Of a DNA stretch of 64,000 nucleotides, positions 11,685-21,204 are shown one piece after another; position 1 is the first letter of the stretch, and each line of letters starts with the position of its first letter. Source of the DNA: Hyphomicrobium sp. Its GTDB lineage: Bacteria > Pseudomonadota > Alphaproteobacteria > Rhizobiales > Hyphomicrobiaceae. The notes below the pieces were generated by a model. It worked only from the letters and a program-made list of their open reading frames with translations, was not told the DNA's origin and did no database searches. Location: the NCBI GenBank assembly GCA_017512425.1, contig JAFWGI010000008.1:1-64000 (forward strand). Reading direction: 5' to 3'. Made by a program: the position numbers and the translations under genes.

Positions 11685-12731
11685 ATGAGTCTGCCAGACC
11701 GCACCGAAGACGAACCTGAGAGCGCCGACATTGCCGGCCAAACCGCCTGGATCTTCTCGGACGGCAAGACCGGCCATGAAGTCCAATGCCTCGGCGTCGC
11801 CAATGCGCTCGGCTTGAAGGCCGTCGTCAAGCATGTGTCGCCCGGGCGCTTCGCAAAACTGATGGCGCCCTGGTGCCGCGTTGGACCGCGCGAGCATTTT
11901 GGCGCGCGGCAGTCGGTGTTCGCGCCTCCGTGGCCGGCATTTGCGTTTGCTGCGGGTCGTCTGACGATCCCGTACATTCGCGAGTTGAAGCGCCAGGCCA
12001 AGCTCGCGACCTACACCGTCATCCTGCTCGATCCCAAGACACCGGCCGATAGCGCCGATCTGATCTGGGTGCCAGAGCACGACGCCCGCCGCGGACCAAA
12101 TGTCATTTCGACCTTGACCTCGCCTCATGGATTTACTGCAGAACGGCTGACTGCGTTGCGGGCGGCGCCGCCCGCCGAAATCGCGGCATTGGCTAGCCCC
12201 CGGGTTGCCGTGCTGATCGGCGGTCCCAACGACGTCTATCGCTTCGAGGCGTCCGACGCCGCCCGGTTGGCGACGTCGCTGGCTGGCATCACACGCAATG
12301 GGGCAAGCCTCATGATTTCACCGTCGCGGCGCACGCCGTTGGCGTTCCTGGATGCGATCGACACCGCAACGGCCCGCGCCCCGCGGATCTTCTATCGTGG
12401 CAAGGGACCAAACCCATATCCAGATTTTCTCGCCAACGCCGACGCGTTCATCGTCACTGCAGATAGCGTGAATATGGCCGGCGAAGCAGCCTTCACCGGC
12501 AAGCCGATATACATTTTCAAACCGCACGGCGGAGGCGGTAAGTTTGCCCGTTATCATGCGGGGTTGCGGGCTTACGGCGCAACGCGCGATCTCCCCGCCG
12601 AGGGTTGCGCGATCGAACCGTGGACTTACGAGCCACTTGATTCCGCGTCTCTCATCGCCGATGAAATCCGCCGCCGCTGGCAGTGTCGCATGCGGACGAT
12701 ACCGGGGCTGATGACGGCCGAGCGAGGGTAG
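11685..12731 (+). CDS. ELM1-like protein (DUF1022)
   Basis: This 348-residue protein belongs to the mitochondrial-fission ELM1/DUF1022 family, common in alphaproteobacteria and named from the plant protein that recruits the fission dynamin. Recognisable blocks are WIFSDGKTGHEVQCLGVA near the N-terminus, VLIGGPNDVYRF in the middle and ADSVNMAGEAAFTGKP near residue 270. The last recalls the nucleotide-sugar site of GT-B glycosyltransferases. The bacterial role is unknown. The ATG at 11685 (MSLPDRT) fits the family start. The 3' end overlaps the next gene by 49 bp if the GTG start at 12683 is right. Confidence 0.82.
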   Translation: MSLPDRTEDEPESADIAGQTAWIFSDGKTGHEVQCLGVANALGLKAVVKHVSPGRFAKLMAPWCRVGPREHFGARQSVFAPPWPAFAFAAGRLTIPYIRELKRQAKLATYTVILLDPKTPADSADLIWVPEHDARRGPNVISTLTSPHGFTAERLTALRAAPPAEIAALASPRVAVLIGGPNDVYRFEASDAARLATSLAGITRNGASLMISPSRRTPLAFLDAIDTATARAPRIFYRGKGPNPYPDFLANADAFIVTADSVNMAGEAAFTGKPIYIFKPHGGGGKFARYHAGLRAYGATRDLPAEGCAIEPWTYEPLDSASLIADEIRRRWQCRMRTIPGLMTAERG

Positions 12732-13498
12732 CGGTCATACGCAATTCTTTTCTACATGTTCTGGCAGGCGACCGCGCCGTCGCGCGTCGCGATGGCTTTG
12801 GCGCAGGCGGCACGATTGCGCGACCGCCGCAGATATCCGAGCCGCACGATCGCCGGCGCATCGCGCTGATCATCGAATTTGCCGTTCTATTCATCGTCGC
12901 GCCGCTCATTATGCGCGTCGCTGTCTTCGAATACGGTGTGCCGCTGTTTTATGCGCTGCCGCCGGTCCTCGTTTTGATGATCGTGCTGCTGTTCTCAGAT
13001 CCATCGTTCAATCTGAAGCGCGAATTGATGCGCATCGTATCGTTCGCAACGATGTATTCGATCCTGATCCTATTCGCGATCGGCGCGATGGTCGTCGTCA
13101 TTTTGATGGCCAATCTTATGCCGGAGCGATTGTTCGCGCTTGCCGCCGAACGACCCGGGAAATGGGCGAAGACCATGACGCTCTACCCGTTCACATCGGT
13201 CCTCGCGCAAGAGCTGGTCTATCGCGTCTTTTTCTTCCATCGCTACGGGCCGTTGTTCAAAAGCCGTTGGACGCTCATCCTCGCCAACGCCTTCGTCTTC
13301 GCATTCGGCCATATTCTATTTCGCAATTGGATCGCGATCGCCGCGACGTTCTTAGGCGGCGCTTTGTTCGCCTGGCGTTATGAGCGCACGCGCTCGTTTT
13401 GGGCTGTGTGGATCGAGCACGTCCTATGGGGATGGCTCGTGTTCACGGTCGGCCTCGGCGTCTACTTCTTTACCGGCGTCGCCAATCCCGCATGGTAA
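12683..13498 (+). CDS. CPBP-family intramembrane metalloprotease
   Basis: This membrane protein has about six hydrophobic helices after a polar leader. The CPBP (Abi/CAAX-processing-like) motifs are visible: AQELVYRVFFFHRY, corresponding to EExxxR with the first Glu replaced by Gln, then FAFGHILF (FxxxH), and a last His in IEHVLWGW. Homologues cleave substrates in the membrane or act in bacteriocin self-immunity. The start is uncertain: GTG 12683 overlaps the ELM1-like gene, and the first 60 residues look poorly conserved, so a later start is likely. The substrate is unknown. Confidence 0.72.
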   Translation: MSHADDTGADDGRARVAVIRNSFLHVLAGDRAVARRDGFGAGGTIARPPQISEPHDRRRIALIIEFAVLFIVAPLIMRVAVFEYGVPLFYALPPVLVLMIVLLFSDPSFNLKRELMRIVSFATMYSILILFAIGAMVVVILMANLMPERLFALAAERPGKWAKTMTLYPFTSVLAQELVYRVFFFHRYGPLFKSRWTLILANAFVFAFGHILFRNWIAIAATFLGGALFAWRYERTRSFWAVWIEHVLWGWLVFTVGLGVYFFTGVANPAW

Positions 13499-13514
13499 TA
13501 GGCCTGCATGGTGA

Positions 13515-14035
13515 TTACTCGTCGCCGACGGCCCAAAGATATTCCGACCAACCGTCAACGGCCTGCTTCATTTCGTTGATGGCATCGCCGCCGGGCGTCC
13601 GGGTGATGCGGACCTTGATGAACTTGCCCCGCCACGCGTGACGGCGACGAGGCTAGCGCGCGGCTCGTCGACATCGACGTCGGTGAAAGTCGCGGTTGCG
13701 TAAAGAAACTTGGGGCAGGCATCAAAGCCGCAGACGCCGTCCTCGGTCATCTCGACGTCGAAATACAGCGCGCTGTTGCTGAACGCTTCGAACGTTGATT
13801 GGTCGAATTCGCCACGCACGATGTCGTTGTCGATGCCGTCCGGAATATCGCTTCGGCCGCGGTCGTAAATGTAGGCTGTCATCGTGCGCGAGGTGATCTC
13901 GGGAATGAAGTACGCGCAGGAGTAGCCATAACCCGGTGCGCGCGCTTCGTAATCCTGAAACGTCTCGTCATCGCGCTCATAGATCCAGATGTTGGCTACG
14001 AAATCGAACCCAACCCACGTTGGCAGAGTTGTCAT
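13515..14035 (-). pseudogene. Conserved small protein gene with apparent 1-base frameshift
   Basis: Reading the minus strand from ATG 14035 (MTTLPTWVGFDFVANIW) gives a good protein up to SLVAVTRGG. The frame then becomes low-complexity and stops at 13568. If one G is restored in the G-run at 13627-13630, the frame continues as KFIKVRITRTPGGDAINEM and ends in LWAVGDE with TAA at 13515, giving about 173 residues of normal composition. This is therefore a broken gene, a sequencing error in a homopolymer, or a programmed shift. No family is recognised. It follows a 34-codon gene on the same strand by 24 bp. Confidence 0.65.
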
Positions 14036-14059
14036 GCGCGTTCCGGATTGCTCCTGAGG

Positions 14060-14164
14060 TTACTTCGGCTTCTTCGACATCATTTCTAATTGAAGCTGTT
14101 GAATCTCGGCAAGCCGGCGCCGCTCTGCCTGCGCTTCCGTACCCGTTGTAGATTTGCCGGCCAT
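14060..14164 (-). CDS. 34-residue small protein
   Basis: The minus strand encodes MAGKSTTGTEAQAERRRLAE and continues through IQQLQLEMMSKKPK before TAA. A strong SD (GGGAGA) lies 7 nt before the ATG. The middle (about 10-29) is a charged amphipathic helix. No family is recognised, but the SD, composition and tight spacing to the gene at 14035 argue for a real gene and a two-gene operon. It is too short for most automatic callers. It diverges from ettA. Confidence 0.6.
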   Translation of the reverse strand: MAGKSTTGTEAQAERRRLAEIQQLQLEMMSKKPK

Positions 14165-14280
14165 TTGCAATCTCCCGAAGATGGCGCTGTCGCGGGGGTG
14201 TAACGCATGATTGAGCTATTTCGCGCATTGGGCTAAAAGCGGCGCAAATCCCGACACCTCGAACGCGGAGAAGCGCCACG

Positions 14281-15942
14281 ATGGCCGCAGCCCACCAGTA
14301 CGTTTATCACATGCACAAGCTGTCCAAGACCTATCCGGGCGGTAAGACGGTTCTGAAGGACATATCCCTTTCGTTTTTGCCGGGTGCCAAAATCGGCGTC
14401 GTCGGCCTCAACGGCGCCGGTAAGTCGACACTGCTCAAGATCATGGCCGGTACGGTCGATGATTTCGTCGGCGAAGCGCGCCCGGCGGAAGGCATAAAGG
14501 TCGGCTATCTGCCGCAGGAACCCGAACTCGACCCGGCGAAGGATGTGCTCGGCAACGCGATGGAAGGCGTCGCGGAGAAGAAAGCCATCCTCGACCGCTA
14601 CAACGAAATCGCGGCCAACTACACCGAAGAGACCGCCGACGAAATGACGGCGCTGCAGGATCAGATCGACGCGCAGGATTTGTGGGATCTCGACAGCCAG
14701 GTCGAGCAGGCGCTCGATGCGCTACGCTCGCCGCCGGGCGACGCCGATGTCACGAAGCTTTCGGGCGGCGAGAAGCGCCGCGTCGCGCTGACGCGGTTGC
14801 TGCTGTCAAAGCCCGACATTCTCCTGCTCGACGAGCCGACCAACCATCTCGACGCCGAAAGCGTCGCGTGGCTCGAACGGTATTTGAAGGAGTACACCGG
14901 CTGCGTCATCCTCGTGACGCACGATCGGTACTTCCTCGACAATCTGACCGATTGGACGCTTGAGCTCGATCGCGGGCAGGGCGTGCCGTACAAGGGCAAC
15001 TATTCGAGCTGGCTCGAACAGAAGGCCAAGCGCGAGGCGACGGAAAAAGCCCAGGAGGAAGGCAAGCAGAAGGCCCTGTCGCGCGAACTCGAGTGGATCC
15101 GGTCGTCGCCCAAGGCACGCCAGGCGAAATCGAAGGCCCGCGTTGCAGCTTACGACAAATTGGTCGAAGAGGCCGGCCGCGAAGAAAGCGGCAAGGCGTC
15201 GTTCACGATCGCAACCGGCCCGCGTCTCGGTGGCGTCGTTATCGAAGCCGACGGCCTGTCTAAAGCCTTCGGCGACCGCCTGCTGATCGACGATCTCTCG
15301 TTCAAGCTGCCGCCCGGCGGCATCGTCGGCGTGATCGGCCCGAACGGCGCGGGTAAAACGACGCTCTTCAAAATGCTGACCGGGGCCGAGCAGGCCGACA
15401 AGGGCACGATCCGTCTCGGCGAAACCGTCAAGGTTGCCTACGTCGACCAAAGCCGCTCGCATTTGGACGACAAGAAAACCGTTTGGGAGGAAATCTCCGG
15501 CGGCAACGACATCATGCTGCTCGGCGGCAAAAAGGAAATTCCGAGCCGCGCCTATTGCGGCTGGTTCAACTTCAAGGGCGCCGACCAGCAGAAAAAAGTC
15601 GGACTGCTGTCGGGCGGTGAGCGCAATCGCGTGCATCTGGCCAAGCTCTTGAAGGAGGGCGGCAACCTGTTGCTGCTCGACGAGCCGACGAACGATCTCG
15701 ATACCGAAACGCTCGGTGCCCTCGAAGCGGCGCTCGAAGATTTTCCCGGCTGCGCCGTGGTCATCTCGCATGACCGCTTCTTCCTCGACCGCTTGGCGAC
15801 GCACATCCTTGCGTTCGAAGGCGACAGCCACGTCGAATGGTTCGAAGGCAACTTCGCCGACTACGAAGAAGACAAGAAGCGCCGCCTCGGCGAACAAGCC
15901 GTCGAGCCGCATCGCATCAAGTTCAAGCGCTTCGAGCGCTAG
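14281..15942 (+). CDS. ettA: Energy-dependent translational throttle protein EttA
   Basis: EttA is a soluble ABC-F ATPase that binds the ribosomal E site and gates entry into the elongation cycle according to the ATP/ADP ratio. The 553-residue protein has two ABC domains. The first has the Walker [12 protein letters not shown] near residue 43 and signature LSGGEKRR; the second has [11 protein letters not shown] near 352 and LSGGERNR. The interdomain linker with the arm is present. Start [16 protein letters not shown] matches EttA homologues. The MFS gene follows 11 bp later with its SD at the ettA stop. Confidence 0.95.
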   Translation: MAAAHQYVYHMHKLSKTYPGGKTVLKDISLSFLPGAKIGVVGLNGAGKSTLLKIMAGTVDDFVGEARPAEGIKVGYLPQEPELDPAKDVLGNAMEGVAEKKAILDRYNEIAANYTEETADEMTALQDQIDAQDLWDLDSQVEQALDALRSPPGDADVTKLSGGEKRRVALTRLLLSKPDILLLDEPTNHLDAESVAWLERYLKEYTGCVILVTHDRYFLDNLTDWTLELDRGQGVPYKGNYSSWLEQKAKREATEKAQEEGKQKALSRELEWIRSSPKARQAKSKARVAAYDKLVEEAGREESGKASFTIATGPRLGGVVIEADGLSKAFGDRLLIDDLSFKLPPGGIVGVIGPNGAGKTTLFKMLTGAEQADKGTIRLGETVKVAYVDQSRSHLDDKKTVWEEISGGNDIMLLGGKKEIPSRAYCGWFNFKGADQQKKVGLLSGGERNRVHLAKLLKEGGNLLLLDEPTNDLDTETLGALEAALEDFPGCAVVISHDRFFLDRLATHILAFEGDSHVEWFEGNFADYEEDKKRRLGEQAVEPHRIKFKRFER

Positions 15943-15953
15943 GAAACGGTCAC

Positions 15954-17519
15954 ATGACGCCGTCAACCGCAGCGGACGCCGCCACCGCGGAGCAACCGCG
16001 TGCGGGTGTGCGTGAATGGATCGGCCTGGCGGTCCTCGCGCTGCCATGCCTGATCTATGCGATGGATTTGACGGTGCTGTATCTGGCGGTGCCGCAGATC
16101 ACGGCGCAGCTGAAGCCATCGGCGTCCGAGCTGCTTTGGATCGTCGATATCTATGGCTTCATGGTCGCGGGCTTCCTGATGGTTATGGGGACGCTCGGCG
16201 ATCGCATCGGCCGCCGCCGTCTGCTGTTGATTGGTGCGGCCGCGTTCGGTTTGTCGTCGGCCGTCGCAGCGTTTGCAACATCGCCCGTGATGCTGATCAT
16301 TGCGCGCGCCGTTCAGGGCATTGCGGGGGCAACGCTCGCACCCTCCACGCTCGCACTCATCACCAACATGTTCCGCAACGATCGCGAACGGACGTTTGCA
16401 ATTGGGGTCTGGCTTGCGAGTTTTTCCGGCGGCGCAACGCTCGGTCCTATGTTCGGCGGATTGCTGCTTGAATATTTCTGGTGGGGTTCGGTCCTGCTGA
16501 TCAACGCGCCGTTGATGCTGCTTCTGCTAATCTTAGCGCCGCTGCTGCTGCCCGAGTACCGCGCGCCGAGCGCCGGCCGCATCGATCTGATCAGCGCCGT
16601 GCAATCGCTCGCGGCCGTGCTGCTCGTGATGTTCGGCTTGAAGCGTATCGCTGAGCAGGGCGTCTCGGAAATCGCATTTGTGTCGATCGCGCTTGGTCTC
16701 CTGATCGGCTGGATGTTCGCCAGCCGGCAGCGGCGGCTCGACGATCCGCTGATTGATTTCAGTATTCTGAGAATGCCGGGCGTCGGTGCCGCCTTGACCG
16801 TCAACGTCCTTGGCCTGTTCACGGTGCTCGGAACATTCTTCTTCATCGCGCAGTATTTGCAACTTGTGCGTGGCATGGGTCCGCTTGAGGCGGGGTTGTG
16901 GACTGCGCCGTCCGGCGTCGTCTTCGCTATCGGATCGATGCTGACGCCGCGTCTGCTGCAAAAATTCCGCGCTGAGACGGTGATCCTGGCCGGATTGATC
17001 ATCGCGGCACTTGGCTACGCGCTGCTCGCCACGGTGACGGCCGGCGATAGTCCCAGTTTGGCTTTCATTGCGATGCTCATCTTTTGCGCCGGTCTAGCGC
17101 CGCTCGGCACGACGACGACCGATTACGTTATGGCGCGCGCGCCGCCCGAGCGGGCTGGCGCAACATCGGCAATTTCGGAAACGAGTTTCGAATTCGGCGG
17201 CGCGGCCGGCATTGCGATCTTCGGTAGCCTGCTGACGGCGGTCTACAGTTCGGAGATGCTGCGCGCCGTGGCAGCGCTCAGCCTCGATGCTGCAGCCCGC
17301 GAAACGGCAACGCATACGCTGGGCGGCGCGCTGGATATCGCCAAGCACATGACGGGTGCGCAAGCTGAAACGCTCGCCAACGCGGCCCGTGCCGCCTTCG
17401 TAAAAGGCATGTCGGTAACAGCCATCCTGGCAACGATCACGACGCTCGGCGCGGCGGCCTTTGCGTTCGTGGCCTTCGGGCCAGGCAAAAAGGCAGCGCC
17501 AGATGCCGATCGCCGATGA
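15954..17519 (+). CDS. MFS drug:H+ antiporter, DHA2 type (14 TM)
   Basis: This 521-residue transporter has about 14 hydrophobic helices and resembles the QacA/SmvA branch of DHA2 exporters. The MFS motif A variant GTLGDRIGRRRLLLIGAAAF lies near residue 80, and the helix-5 motif C-like stretch near GVWLASFSGGATLGPMFGG. Such proteins export cationic drugs or dyes; the substrate is unknown. The ATG at 15954 has AGGA 9 nt upstream at the ettA stop codon, which favours cotranscription with ettA. A hairpin terminator follows at 17561. Confidence 0.9.
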   Translation: MTPSTAADAATAEQPRAGVREWIGLAVLALPCLIYAMDLTVLYLAVPQITAQLKPSASELLWIVDIYGFMVAGFLMVMGTLGDRIGRRRLLLIGAAAFGLSSAVAAFATSPVMLIIARAVQGIAGATLAPSTLALITNMFRNDRERTFAIGVWLASFSGGATLGPMFGGLLLEYFWWGSVLLINAPLMLLLLILAPLLLPEYRAPSAGRIDLISAVQSLAAVLLVMFGLKRIAEQGVSEIAFVSIALGLLIGWMFASRQRRLDDPLIDFSILRMPGVGAALTVNVLGLFTVLGTFFFIAQYLQLVRGMGPLEAGLWTAPSGVVFAIGSMLTPRLLQKFRAETVILAGLIIAALGYALLATVTAGDSPSLAFIAMLIFCAGLAPLGTTTTDYVMARAPPERAGATSAISETSFEFGGAAGIAIFGSLLTAVYSSEMLRAVAALSLDAAARETATHTLGGALDIAKHMTGAQAETLANAARAAFVKGMSVTAILATITTLGAAAFAFVAFGPGKKAAPDADRR

Positions 17520-17560
17520 TGTGATGCGTATCGCAGCCATGTTAAAGCAGCCATAGAAAA

Positions 17561-17590
17561 AGGCCGCGCCTCAGAATCGAGACGCGGCCT
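17561..17590. terminator. Bidirectional terminator between convergent genes
   Basis: AGGCCGCG (17561-17568) pairs with CGCGGCCT (17583-17590). An A-run precedes and a short T-rich stretch follows, so it can serve both the MFS gene on the plus strand and the PRC-barrel gene on the minus strand. Confidence 0.7.
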
Positions 17591-17619
17591 TCGATTGTCG
17601 GCGTTCAACGGGCGTGGCG

Positions 17620-18096
17620 TTATTCGGCTGCCGGAACGGCCGGGAACTTCGCGGCGTCAGCCGCCGAGACGTTCAACGTCACTTTATCACCGCCCGAAGT
17701 AATCGCACTTGCGGGCACGATGACGACGCCAGACGCGGTCTTGACCTGCAATTCGGTGACGGTGCCATCAGCCGAAGAACTGATGCGGTTCACGGTGCCG
17801 ACTTCGCCACCGTCAGAGCCGGCGACCGGCGCGTTGAGCGCAAACGCCGAGGAATTCAGCGCAGGGCCGCCGGCAGCCGGTGCTGCGGCTTCCGGCGCTG
17901 CTTCCGCAGGTGCCGCAGCGGGCGCGGCTTCAGCTGGTGCTGCTTCGGCAGGAGCGGCCTCGCCAGGTGCTTCAGCGGCAGGTGCAGCCTCCGCGGCCGG
18001 AGCTTCGGCTTCCTGGGCCATAGCCGCGCCGCTGACGCCGAGCATCGCAACCAGAGCTGCTGCTGCCGCCGTTTTTGCAAATTTCACTTTCGACAT
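17620..18096 (-). CDS. Exported protein with Ala/Pro/Glu linker and PRC-barrel-like domain
   Basis: This 158-residue protein has a signal peptide ending in AAMAQ, then a 50-residue repeat-like linker of PAEAAPAE units. The C-terminal domain (about 85-155: GTVNRISSSADGTVTELQVK) resembles a PRC-barrel. It is probably a periplasmic or surface adaptor. The ATG at 18096 is preferred because GGGAGG lies 5 nt upstream; the adjacent ATG at 18099 is too close. It converges on the MFS gene. Confidence 0.72.
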   Translation of the reverse strand: MSKVKFAKTAAAAALVAMLGVSGAAMAQEAEAPAAEAAPAAEAPGEAAPAEAAPAEAAPAAAPAEAAPEAAAPAAGGPALNSSAFALNAPVAGSDGGEVGTVNRISSSADGTVTELQVKTASGVVIVPASAITSGGDKVTLNVSAADAAKFPAVPAAE

Positions 18097-18099
18097 CAT

Positions 18100-18483
18100 G
18101 GCCTCCCTACCATTGTTCCTGTGTCGTTACCGCACGGCCAGCTCACAGCGCCGCCGTTCGTCTCATTCCGGTGTTAACCGTCCAGCGTTCTGTTGATTTC
18201 AGAAACAGGCGGCATCATGGCGATTGTCCAGGCAACCCCGATATCGCGCCGCCATTGCGTCATTTGGGTGCCAGAACGTCCCAAACCAAGACGATTACTG
18301 ACATTTAAGCCGCCTGGCAGCTCGACTGGCGGCCACTCGGTCGCAGGCGCGTTCGCGGGATTTCGCGGCCGGCGGCGCTGCAATCGCGTCTTGCGCGATA
18401 TCTGGCACGATAGATGCTCCGACGACTGCTCAATTAGGGCCGATGCGTGTGCGGCCTGCCGTCAGTTGTTTTCGGGGATTGCA
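18100..18483. other. Divergent intergenic region
   Basis: These 384 bp separate the leftward PRC-barrel gene from the rightward FGE-like gene. An open frame runs in from 18193 but its translation is Arg/Cys-rich and not protein-like. An imperfect hairpin (GCCGCC...GGCGGC) lies near 18308-18332. I see no other feature. Confidence 0.4.
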
Positions 18484-19602
18484 GTGGAGTTTCTTTCGCA
18501 AGCCGTCGAGGCCGTATCGCAGGCGCCGGTTCAGATCGCGGTCGCCGCGTACTTGGCGGCGCTGATCGGCATCATCATCGTGGAGCTCCGCCCGCGCGGG
18601 CGCCTCGGTCGCGTCGCCGCTTGGTCGTCGATCGCCCTGGCGTTCACGGGCGGTACGGCTTGGTCGTACGCCGCGCTTTATGAGCGCTCGACATTCCCGT
18701 TGCTCGAAGCCCACAAGCAGGCTGCGGCCGAGAGTGACGAACCGGTCCGCTACCGCGGACGTGGCGGTGGGCGGGAGAGTGATCCCGACGACGAAACAGA
18801 TAACGGCCGTGCGGGCGACCGAGACGATCACCGTTCGTCGCGCGGCGCATCGGTATCCGAAAGCCGTGGCGCGTCGTCCGGTCCGATATCCGTCAGTCAA
18901 ACGCTCGGACAAGCGCTTGGTCTTGCAGCGCGCGTCGAGAATAACGCCAGCGATGCCATTGTCGATTGCGACGGGTGTCCTCCGATGATCATGGTTCCGG
19001 CGGGATCGACGTTGATCGGTGCGTCCGACGCCGATCCAGACGCGACGCCTGCCGAGCGGCCGCAAACGCCAGTCCGGTTCTGGCCAGGGTTCCTCATCAG
19101 TATCGAACCGATCGATGCTGCGTCGTTCGAAGCGTACATGACCGAAAGCGGAACGCGCGTCTGGTCCTGCGGCGCACGGACGGCCTCGCTGTCATCACAT
19201 GCGCACGTTCCAGCGCCGTCCAATTTCGCAGGGTGCGTCATGCCCGGGGACGCCGACGGCTATGCGCGTTGGCTTTCGGCGCGCACGGGCAGATCGTTTC
19301 GTGTGCCGACGGCGGCTGAGTGGGAATATGCCGCGCGCACGTTGCCGGAAGGTCAAATGGTGCGCGGAGATATCGCTGAAATCGCCGCCGATTGCTGGCA
19401 CACGCAAATTCCGCCGCAGGGCCATGAACGCATCGCGGCGCGTGCCTCGGTCATCGCGTGCGATGGTCGTACTGTCATGGGGACGTCACCAATGGACGTT
19501 GACAGCAAAGGCCGCGTGTCAGCCCGAAGCAAACTCAGCGCGCGCGAAACACGCGCAGATATCGGCTTCCGCGTCATGCGCACGTTCGACCGCGGGCATT
19601 AA
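18484..19602 (+). CDS. Membrane-anchored FGE/sulfatase-modifying-factor-like protein
   Basis: This 372-residue protein starts at GTG 18484 with GGGGAT upstream. Two N-terminal hydrophobic segments (about 15-35 and 45-65) lead into a charged, low-complexity linker rich in Arg, Asp and Ser (about 80-150). The C-terminal half is an FGE-sulfatase (SUMF1) domain: MIMVPAGSTLIGASDADPD, then DGYARWLSARTGRSFRVPTA, EWEYAAR and the closing DIGFRVMR. The Cys arrangement of true formylglycine-generating enzymes is not evident, so it may be a structural or binding member of the fold. It converges on the MlaC-like gene. Confidence 0.72.
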   Translation: MEFLSQAVEAVSQAPVQIAVAAYLAALIGIIIVELRPRGRLGRVAAWSSIALAFTGGTAWSYAALYERSTFPLLEAHKQAAAESDEPVRYRGRGGGRESDPDDETDNGRAGDRDDHRSSRGASVSESRGASSGPISVSQTLGQALGLAARVENNASDAIVDCDGCPPMIMVPAGSTLIGASDADPDATPAERPQTPVRFWPGFLISIEPIDAASFEAYMTESGTRVWSCGARTASLSSHAHVPAPSNFAGCVMPGDADGYARWLSARTGRSFRVPTAAEWEYAARTLPEGQMVRGDIAEIAADCWHTQIPPQGHERIAARASVIACDGRTVMGTSPMDVDSKGRVSARSKLSARETRADIGFRVMRTFDRGH

Positions 19603-19637
19603 AGCGCGATACAAACGGGTTAGCGGTCAGCGCGCGT

Positions 19638-20243
19638 CTAGCGGTTCAGTGCCATTACGAGTGCGCGGGGATTGTTGCCGTTTTCGGTGATGTAGGTCTG
19701 GAACAGGTTGTCGAGGAACGACGTCATCCAGAAGCCGACAACCTGAGCGTCGCGCACTCTGAACGACTGGCCTTCGCGCACGAGCTTCCAACGAATGTCG
19801 TACGATTCACCCGAACGCAGCGTCAGGCGGCTGTCAACCGTTGCGCCGCCGGCCGTTTCCTGGCTTTGACCAACGACAACGGCGCTCGCAACCGGATACT
19901 TCGGGCCTTCCTTCGCCGAATACTTCGAGATGAAGCTGATCATGCCGTTGTAGAATGCCGGACGTTCCGATTTCGGCAGCGCAGCCGCGTGCGGGCCGAG
20001 CGCCGTCAAACCGATCGACGACACGGCCATATGGCGGCGGAGGACGGCGCTGAAGGCCGACACCGATCCGGCACGTTGTGCCGCAATCAATTCGTTCTGA
20101 ACGCGCTGCATGTACGTCGCCGCCGATTCCGCGCGCGCGCCGCTGGCAAGGCTCGCCAGCATCGTTGCGGCCACGAGGGGCACGATGAGCAGCGCGCGGA
20201 CCCAGGAGCTAGCCGTCCGCGGGAAGAATGTGTTTGCCGTCAT
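19638..20243 (-). CDS. MlaC/Ttg2D-like periplasmic lipid-binding protein
   Basis: This 201-residue exported protein matches the MlaC (Tol_Tol_Ttg2) family, which shuttles phospholipid between the outer membrane and the inner-membrane MlaFEDB transporter. A signal peptide ends near GARA; the mature part has YMQRVQNELIAAQRAGS, GPKYPVASAVVVGQSQET and DIRWKLVREGQSFRVRDAQV, the characteristic MlaC order. The ATG at 20243 is used; GTG 20246 sits at better spacing (8 nt) from AAGGAG. No other mla genes are nearby. Confidence 0.8.
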   Translation of the reverse strand: MTANTFFPRTASSWVRALLIVPLVAATMLASLASGARAESAATYMQRVQNELIAAQRAGSVSAFSAVLRRHMAVSSIGLTALGPHAAALPKSERPAFYNGMISFISKYSAKEGPKYPVASAVVVGQSQETAGGATVDSRLTLRSGESYDIRWKLVREGQSFRVRDAQVVGFWMTSFLDNLFQTYITENGNNPRALVMALNR

Positions 20244-20356
20244 CACGCCTGTAACTCCTTCGGTGTGCGCCAAGGTGACTGTGCAACCTCGACAAGTCGC
20301 TTTCAAGGGTATCGCCGCTAATGGCGTCCAAATCACGTCAAAACGATGCTCTGAAC

Positions 20357-20953
20357 CTACGCCGGTGCGGCGCTCCAATCAGCAGATTCGGTGGCCGCGG
20401 GCGTGATCGCACGCGTATTGTTGCGTACCCGATACAGTTCGCTCGCGGGAATCTGCGGCATTCGCAGCAGGTTGGCCATGCGCGCTATATCGGTCTCTGA
20501 AATATTCTCGGCGACGAGCAACAGGACGCTGTGGCGCGGATCAGGGTGGACCAGGATCAGCTCGTGGCGGTTGCCGGACAGCGAACTGCGAATGTGGTGC
20601 GCGACGCCCCGGTAGGACGCGAGCGGGGCTGTCCAATTGGTGGTGCCGAACGCGCCGTCATCCGAGACGGCAACGTGTTCTGGCGTGATTTCGACGCTCC
20701 GCCGCCACGTCAGCCGCGCAAAAAGTCCACAGAGCGGCAGCGCGAACAGTGCAATCCAGACGACCAGCGCAACCGCTAATTGCAGCGCGATCAGAGGCTG
20801 ACCGGCGATCACGCTCCGCAGTTGCGGCGACGTGAGAACGTAAATTGCAAATGCGATCTGCGGCAGCACGATCAGGCCGGCCAAGAGCGACATGAAGCTC
20901 CGATGGACTGCATTTGCGGCCCGTGGCGCTGTTTGTGAGGACTGGATGGGCAT
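20357..20953 (-). CDS. Two-TM membrane protein of unknown function
   Basis: This 198-residue protein has two hydrophobic helices (about 22-44 and 58-80, VALVVWIALFALPLCGLFA) followed by a C-terminal PH-like beta region with SVEITPEHVAVSD and LILVHPDPRHSVLLLV. This layout (two TMs plus a DUF2244-like beta domain) is frequent in alphaproteobacteria. The ATG at 20953 follows GGGAA. The gene diverged originally from the methionine regulator, from which it is now separated by the IS1595-type insertion. Confidence 0.6.
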   Translation of the reverse strand: MPIQSSQTAPRAANAVHRSFMSLLAGLIVLPQIAFAIYVLTSPQLRSVIAGQPLIALQLAVALVVWIALFALPLCGLFARLTWRRSVEITPEHVAVSDDGAFGTTNWTAPLASYRGVAHHIRSSLSGNRHELILVHPDPRHSVLLLVAENISETDIARMANLLRMPQIPASELYRVRNNTRAITPAATESADWSAAPA

Positions 20954-21204
20954 GGTTCCCGCGGTGCTTTTAAGCTCGACGCACTCAAACAATCTTGGAT
21001 GCATGCGGGGTATGACTTCCATGAATGCGACGGCAAAAAGAGGGACGCAAAGCGCGCGCGTCCGAACATCGGTCACGCACAGTAGAGAAGCATGCCTAAT
21101 GGCCGGTTAAGCCCTGTCGCGAGGTGGACCACCAATAGTACGATCAACGGTGCTTATATATGAATGTGACCCAGGAAGAACTTAACGCCTTGATTTTGCG
21201 GATT

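Noticed and set aside
12683..12731. Overlap of the CPBP gene with the ELM1-like gene
   Set aside because: The first 60 residues of the GTG 12683 reading are poorly conserved in appearance, so the overlap probably reflects a wrong start and not a real feature.
18193..18483. 97-codon upstream extension of the FGE-like gene
   Set aside because: The translation is Arg/Cys-rich and unlike a protein; the GTG at 18484 with an SD and a membrane helix is a better start.
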